Source: Metaruminococcus_A sp900762715
GTDB lineage: Bacteria; Bacillota; Clostridia; Oscillospirales; Ruminococcaceae
Length of the DNA stretch: 6,989 nt
Assembly: GCA_048204295.1 (NCBI GenBank)
Contig: DBFBLF010000027.1
Coordinates: 1-6,989 of the forward strand
Reading direction: 5' to 3'
Below are positions 5,707-6,989 of this stretch, in pieces (the stretch's first letter is position 1; every line of letters starts with the position of its first letter). Position numbers and translations under genes: made by a program. The notes beneath the pieces are model-generated. The model had not been told where the DNA came from. It ran no database searches and was given only the letters and a program-made list of their open reading frames with translations.

Positions 5707-6597
5707 ATGGCCGTTTTTCGCATTGAACGGACCAAAGATTATACCGTGATGAGCAATCATCACCTGCGGAACCACGAACTATCCCTCAAGGCAAAGGGGC
5801 TTCTTTCCATGATGTTATCCCTGCCTGATGACTGGAACTATACTACCCGTGGACTTGCGAAAATCTGCAAGGAGGGCGTTGATGCCATCGGCAGTGCGCT
5901 GCGGGAGTTGGAAACCGCCGGTTACATCGTGCGGAACCAGCTGCGGGACCAACAAGGCCGGATCAGCGACACCGAGTATGTGATTTATGAGAAACCCCAG
6001 CCCAGGCAGCCAGAAACGCCAAGGCCGGATACGGCTGTACCAGATACGGCTTCACCAGATACGGAAAACCCGTATCTGGATAAACCGGATACGGAAAAGC
6101 CCGCAGAATTAAATATAGAGAAATCAAATACTCAAAAATCAAATACTCAGGGATCAAGTACCGATTCCATTCCCTTCCGGGAAACTGCGGCGGGAAACCC
6201 GCCGGAACGGAAAGGACGGGGTGCGATGTCGATGGAGGAAATGCAGAATTATCGGGAATTGATTCTGGAGAACATCGAGTACGACTACCTGCGCAGCCAG
6301 TTCGCCACCTACCGGGAGGACCTGGACGAGATCGTGGAGCTGATCGTTGAGACGGTCTGCGCCAAACGGAAAACCACCCGGATCGCCGGTGCGGACTTCC
6401 CCCATGAGGTGGTACGCTCCCGCTTTTTGAAGCTGGACAGCGGACACATTGAGTTTGTCATGGAGTGTATGCGCAAGAACACCACGGAGGTCCGCAACAT
6501 GAAGCAGTACCTGCTGACGGTGCTGTTCAATGCTCCCACTACCATCAGCAACCACTACACGGCGCAGGTCAACCACGATATGTACGGCGGCTGGTAA
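5707..6597 (+). CDS. repA: RepA_N-type replication initiator with DUF6017-like C-terminal domain
   Basis: A 296-residue initiator expected to bind an origin and recruit the host replisome. The N-terminal region (1-97) is the RepA_N-type winged-helix block, with FRIERTKDYTVMSNHHLRN, LSLKAKGLLSMMLSLPDDWNYTTRGLAKI and ALRELETAGYIVR. The C-terminal region (about 174-296, from MSMEEMQNY to NHDMYGGW) matches what I know as DUF6017, a DnaD-like partner domain. Between them is a hydrophilic linker (about 98-172) with five-residue units (PDTAV, PDTAS, PDTEN, PYLDK, PDTEK) and then S/N/T/Q repeats. Its DNA carries a probable origin. I choose ATG 5707 because AAAGGAG (5692-5698) sits eight bases upstream; the in-frame GTG at 5698 overlaps that site. 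The gene is enclosed by terminators on both sides. I see no clear promoter of its own. Confidence 0.88.
   Translation: MAVFRIERTKDYTVMSNHHLRNHELSLKAKGLLSMMLSLPDDWNYTTRGLAKICKEGVDAIGSALRELETAGYIVRNQLRDQQGRISDTEYVIYEKPQPRQPETPRPDTAVPDTASPDTENPYLDKPDTEKPAELNIEKSNTQKSNTQGSSTDSIPFRETAAGNPPERKGRGAMSMEEMQNYRELILENIEYDYLRSQFATYREDLDEIVELIVETVCAKRKTTRIAGADFPHEVVRSRFLKLDSGHIEFVMECMRKNTTEVRNMKQYLLTVLFNAPTTISNHYTAQVNHDMYGGW
6025..6094. repeat. Iteron array: five 10-bp boxes at an exact 15-bp period, the fourth inverted (probable origin)
   Basis: CCRGATACGG occurs at 6025-6034, 6040-6049, 6055-6064 and 6085-6094. Its exact reverse complement CCGTATCTGG is at 6070-6079, so all five boxes begin 15 bp apart. 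Boxes 3 and 4 form a perfect 10-bp hairpin with loop AAAAC. The array lies in the repA linker. In RepA_N plasmids such as pAD1 and pSK41 the origin is within the central part of the rep gene, which supports reading this as the initiator binding array. Confidence 0.75.
6106..6165. repeat. AT-rich 15-bp repeats next to the iterons (candidate DNA unwinding element)
   Basis: AAATCAAATACTCA is exactly repeated at 6121-6134 and 6136-6149. A weaker copy beginning GGATCAAGTACC is at 6151 and a degenerate one beginning GAATTAAATATA at 6106, all 15 bp apart. The tract is far richer in A and T than the surrounding repA sequence and begins 12 bases after the last iteron. Iterons followed by AT-rich repeats are the usual layout of a plasmid origin. 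Confidence 0.5.
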
Positions 6598-6609
6598 GCA
6601 GCCGCTTTT
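6587..6609 (+). terminator. Intrinsic terminator overlapping the repA stop codon
   Basis: GCGGCTG (6587-6593) pairs with CAGCCGC (6599-6605) around the loop GTAAG, followed by four T (6606-6609). The repA TAA (6595-6597) lies in the loop. The stem is short but GC-rich. It could also sequester translation rather than end transcription. Confidence 0.55.
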
Positions 6610-6634
6610 CTATTGCGCCAGAAGGAGGCAAGAC

Positions 6635-6989
6635 ATGAACCAGATGGAAATTTTCAAGAACCCGGAGTTTGGCAGCATCCGTGTCATTGAGGAGGACGGC
6701 AAATATTTGTTTTCCGGTTTGGATGTAGCAAATGCACTGGGATACAGTAATTCCCGCGCTTCGATTTCCCGGCATTGCCGGTACGTCACGAAACGCGACG
6801 TACCACACCCGCAAAGCCCGGAGCAGACCATTCGGATGACTTTCATCCCCGAAGGCGACGTTTACCGTCTCATCGTCCACAGCCGTCTGCCTTCGGCGGA
6901 GCGGTTTGAGCGGTGGGTGTTCGATGAGGTGCTGCCCAGCATCCGCAGGCATGGGGCGTACATCACGCCGGAAATGCTCTGGAAGGCGG
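6635..6989 (+). CDS. Bro-N domain phage antirepressor-like protein (3' end outside window)
   Basis: ATG 6635 follows AAGGAGG (6622-6628) by six bases. The visible 118 codons form a Bro-N domain: EIFKNPEFGSIRVIEEDGKYLFSGLDVANALGYSN near the start, then ISRHC and VTKR, a linker, IPEGDVYRLIVHSRLPSAERFERWVFDEVLPSIRRHGAYITPEML. The pattern GLDVANALGY and AERFERWVFDEVLPSIRRHGAY is diagnostic of BRO/antirepressor proteins of phages and mobile elements, which bind DNA and counter repressors. Many carry a second C-terminal domain such as KilA-C, which here would lie beyond the window. It follows repA by 37 bases with a hairpin between them. Its target is unknown; control of element excision or gene expression is plausible. 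Confidence 0.85.
   Translation, partial: MNQMEIFKNPEFGSIRVIEEDGKYLFSGLDVANALGYSNSRASISRHCRYVTKRDVPHPQSPEQTIRMTFIPEGDVYRLIVHSRLPSAERFERWVFDEVLPSIRRHGAYITPEMLWKA

Larger units (their letters stand above)
2916..6989. mobile_element. Left end of a Tn1549/CTn-like integrative and conjugative element (partial)
   Basis: The element is inferred from three things: the abrupt loss of comF homology near 2910-2925, the change to a more GC-rich coding style from parA onward, and the gene order parA, parB, two small genes, RepA_N/DUF6017-type initiator, Bro-N antirepressor. That order is the replication and maintenance block of Tn1549/CTn-type ICEs in Clostridia. In such elements the tyrosine integrase lies at the opposite end, so its absence here is expected. 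The exact boundary cannot be fixed from one end; GGGACAAACC at 2916-2925 is my best guess because a similar GGACAACC core recurs twice inside. A defective element or an integrated plasmid is also possible. Confidence 0.7.

Noticed and set aside
6025..6165. CRISPR array
   Set aside because: The units are 10-14 bp at a 15-bp period within a coding frame, with no spacers of CRISPR length and no cas genes.

Overview
The window joins two kinds of DNA. The left 2.9 kb is chromosomal sequence of a Firmicute, most likely a gut clostridium of the Ruminococcaceae/Oscillospiraceae type; this rests on protein style and gene order, not on a phylogenetic marker. It holds the 3' end of a small membrane-anchored protein gene, a complete recD2-type helicase gene with its own promoter, and the first ~105 codons of a comF-type gene. 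The comF reading frame loses its family resemblance near 2910-2925, before the catalytic phosphoribosyltransferase loop. It then runs through a terminator hairpin to a chance stop.

From about 2916 to the end of the window is the left end of a mobile element. The gene set (ParA, ParB, two small proteins, a RepA_N-type initiator with a DUF6017-like C-terminus, then a Bro-N antirepressor-like protein) matches the replication/maintenance module I know from Tn1549/CTn-type integrative and conjugative elements of Clostridia. No integrase, relaxase or VirD4 gene is visible, so the ICE assignment rests on this module alone. The first ~500 bases of the element are non-coding. They hold a perfect terminator hairpin, phased direct repeats, nested inverted repeats, and a candidate promoter followed by two more terminators ahead of parA.

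parA and parB overlap and both use TTG starts. Two small uncharacterised genes follow in the same probable operon, which ends in a strong terminator just before repA. repA ends in a second hairpin overlapping its own stop codon. The antirepressor-like gene then starts and runs off the window.

The most striking signal lies inside repA, in the linker between its conserved ends: five 10-bp boxes spaced exactly 15 bp apart, the fourth inverted but still in phase. An AT-rich tract follows with its own 15-bp period. This looks like an iteron origin with an unwinding element embedded in the initiator gene. With parAB it implies that the excised element can replicate and be partitioned like a plasmid. 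A perfect 13-bp-arm palindrome inside parB is a second candidate DNA site.
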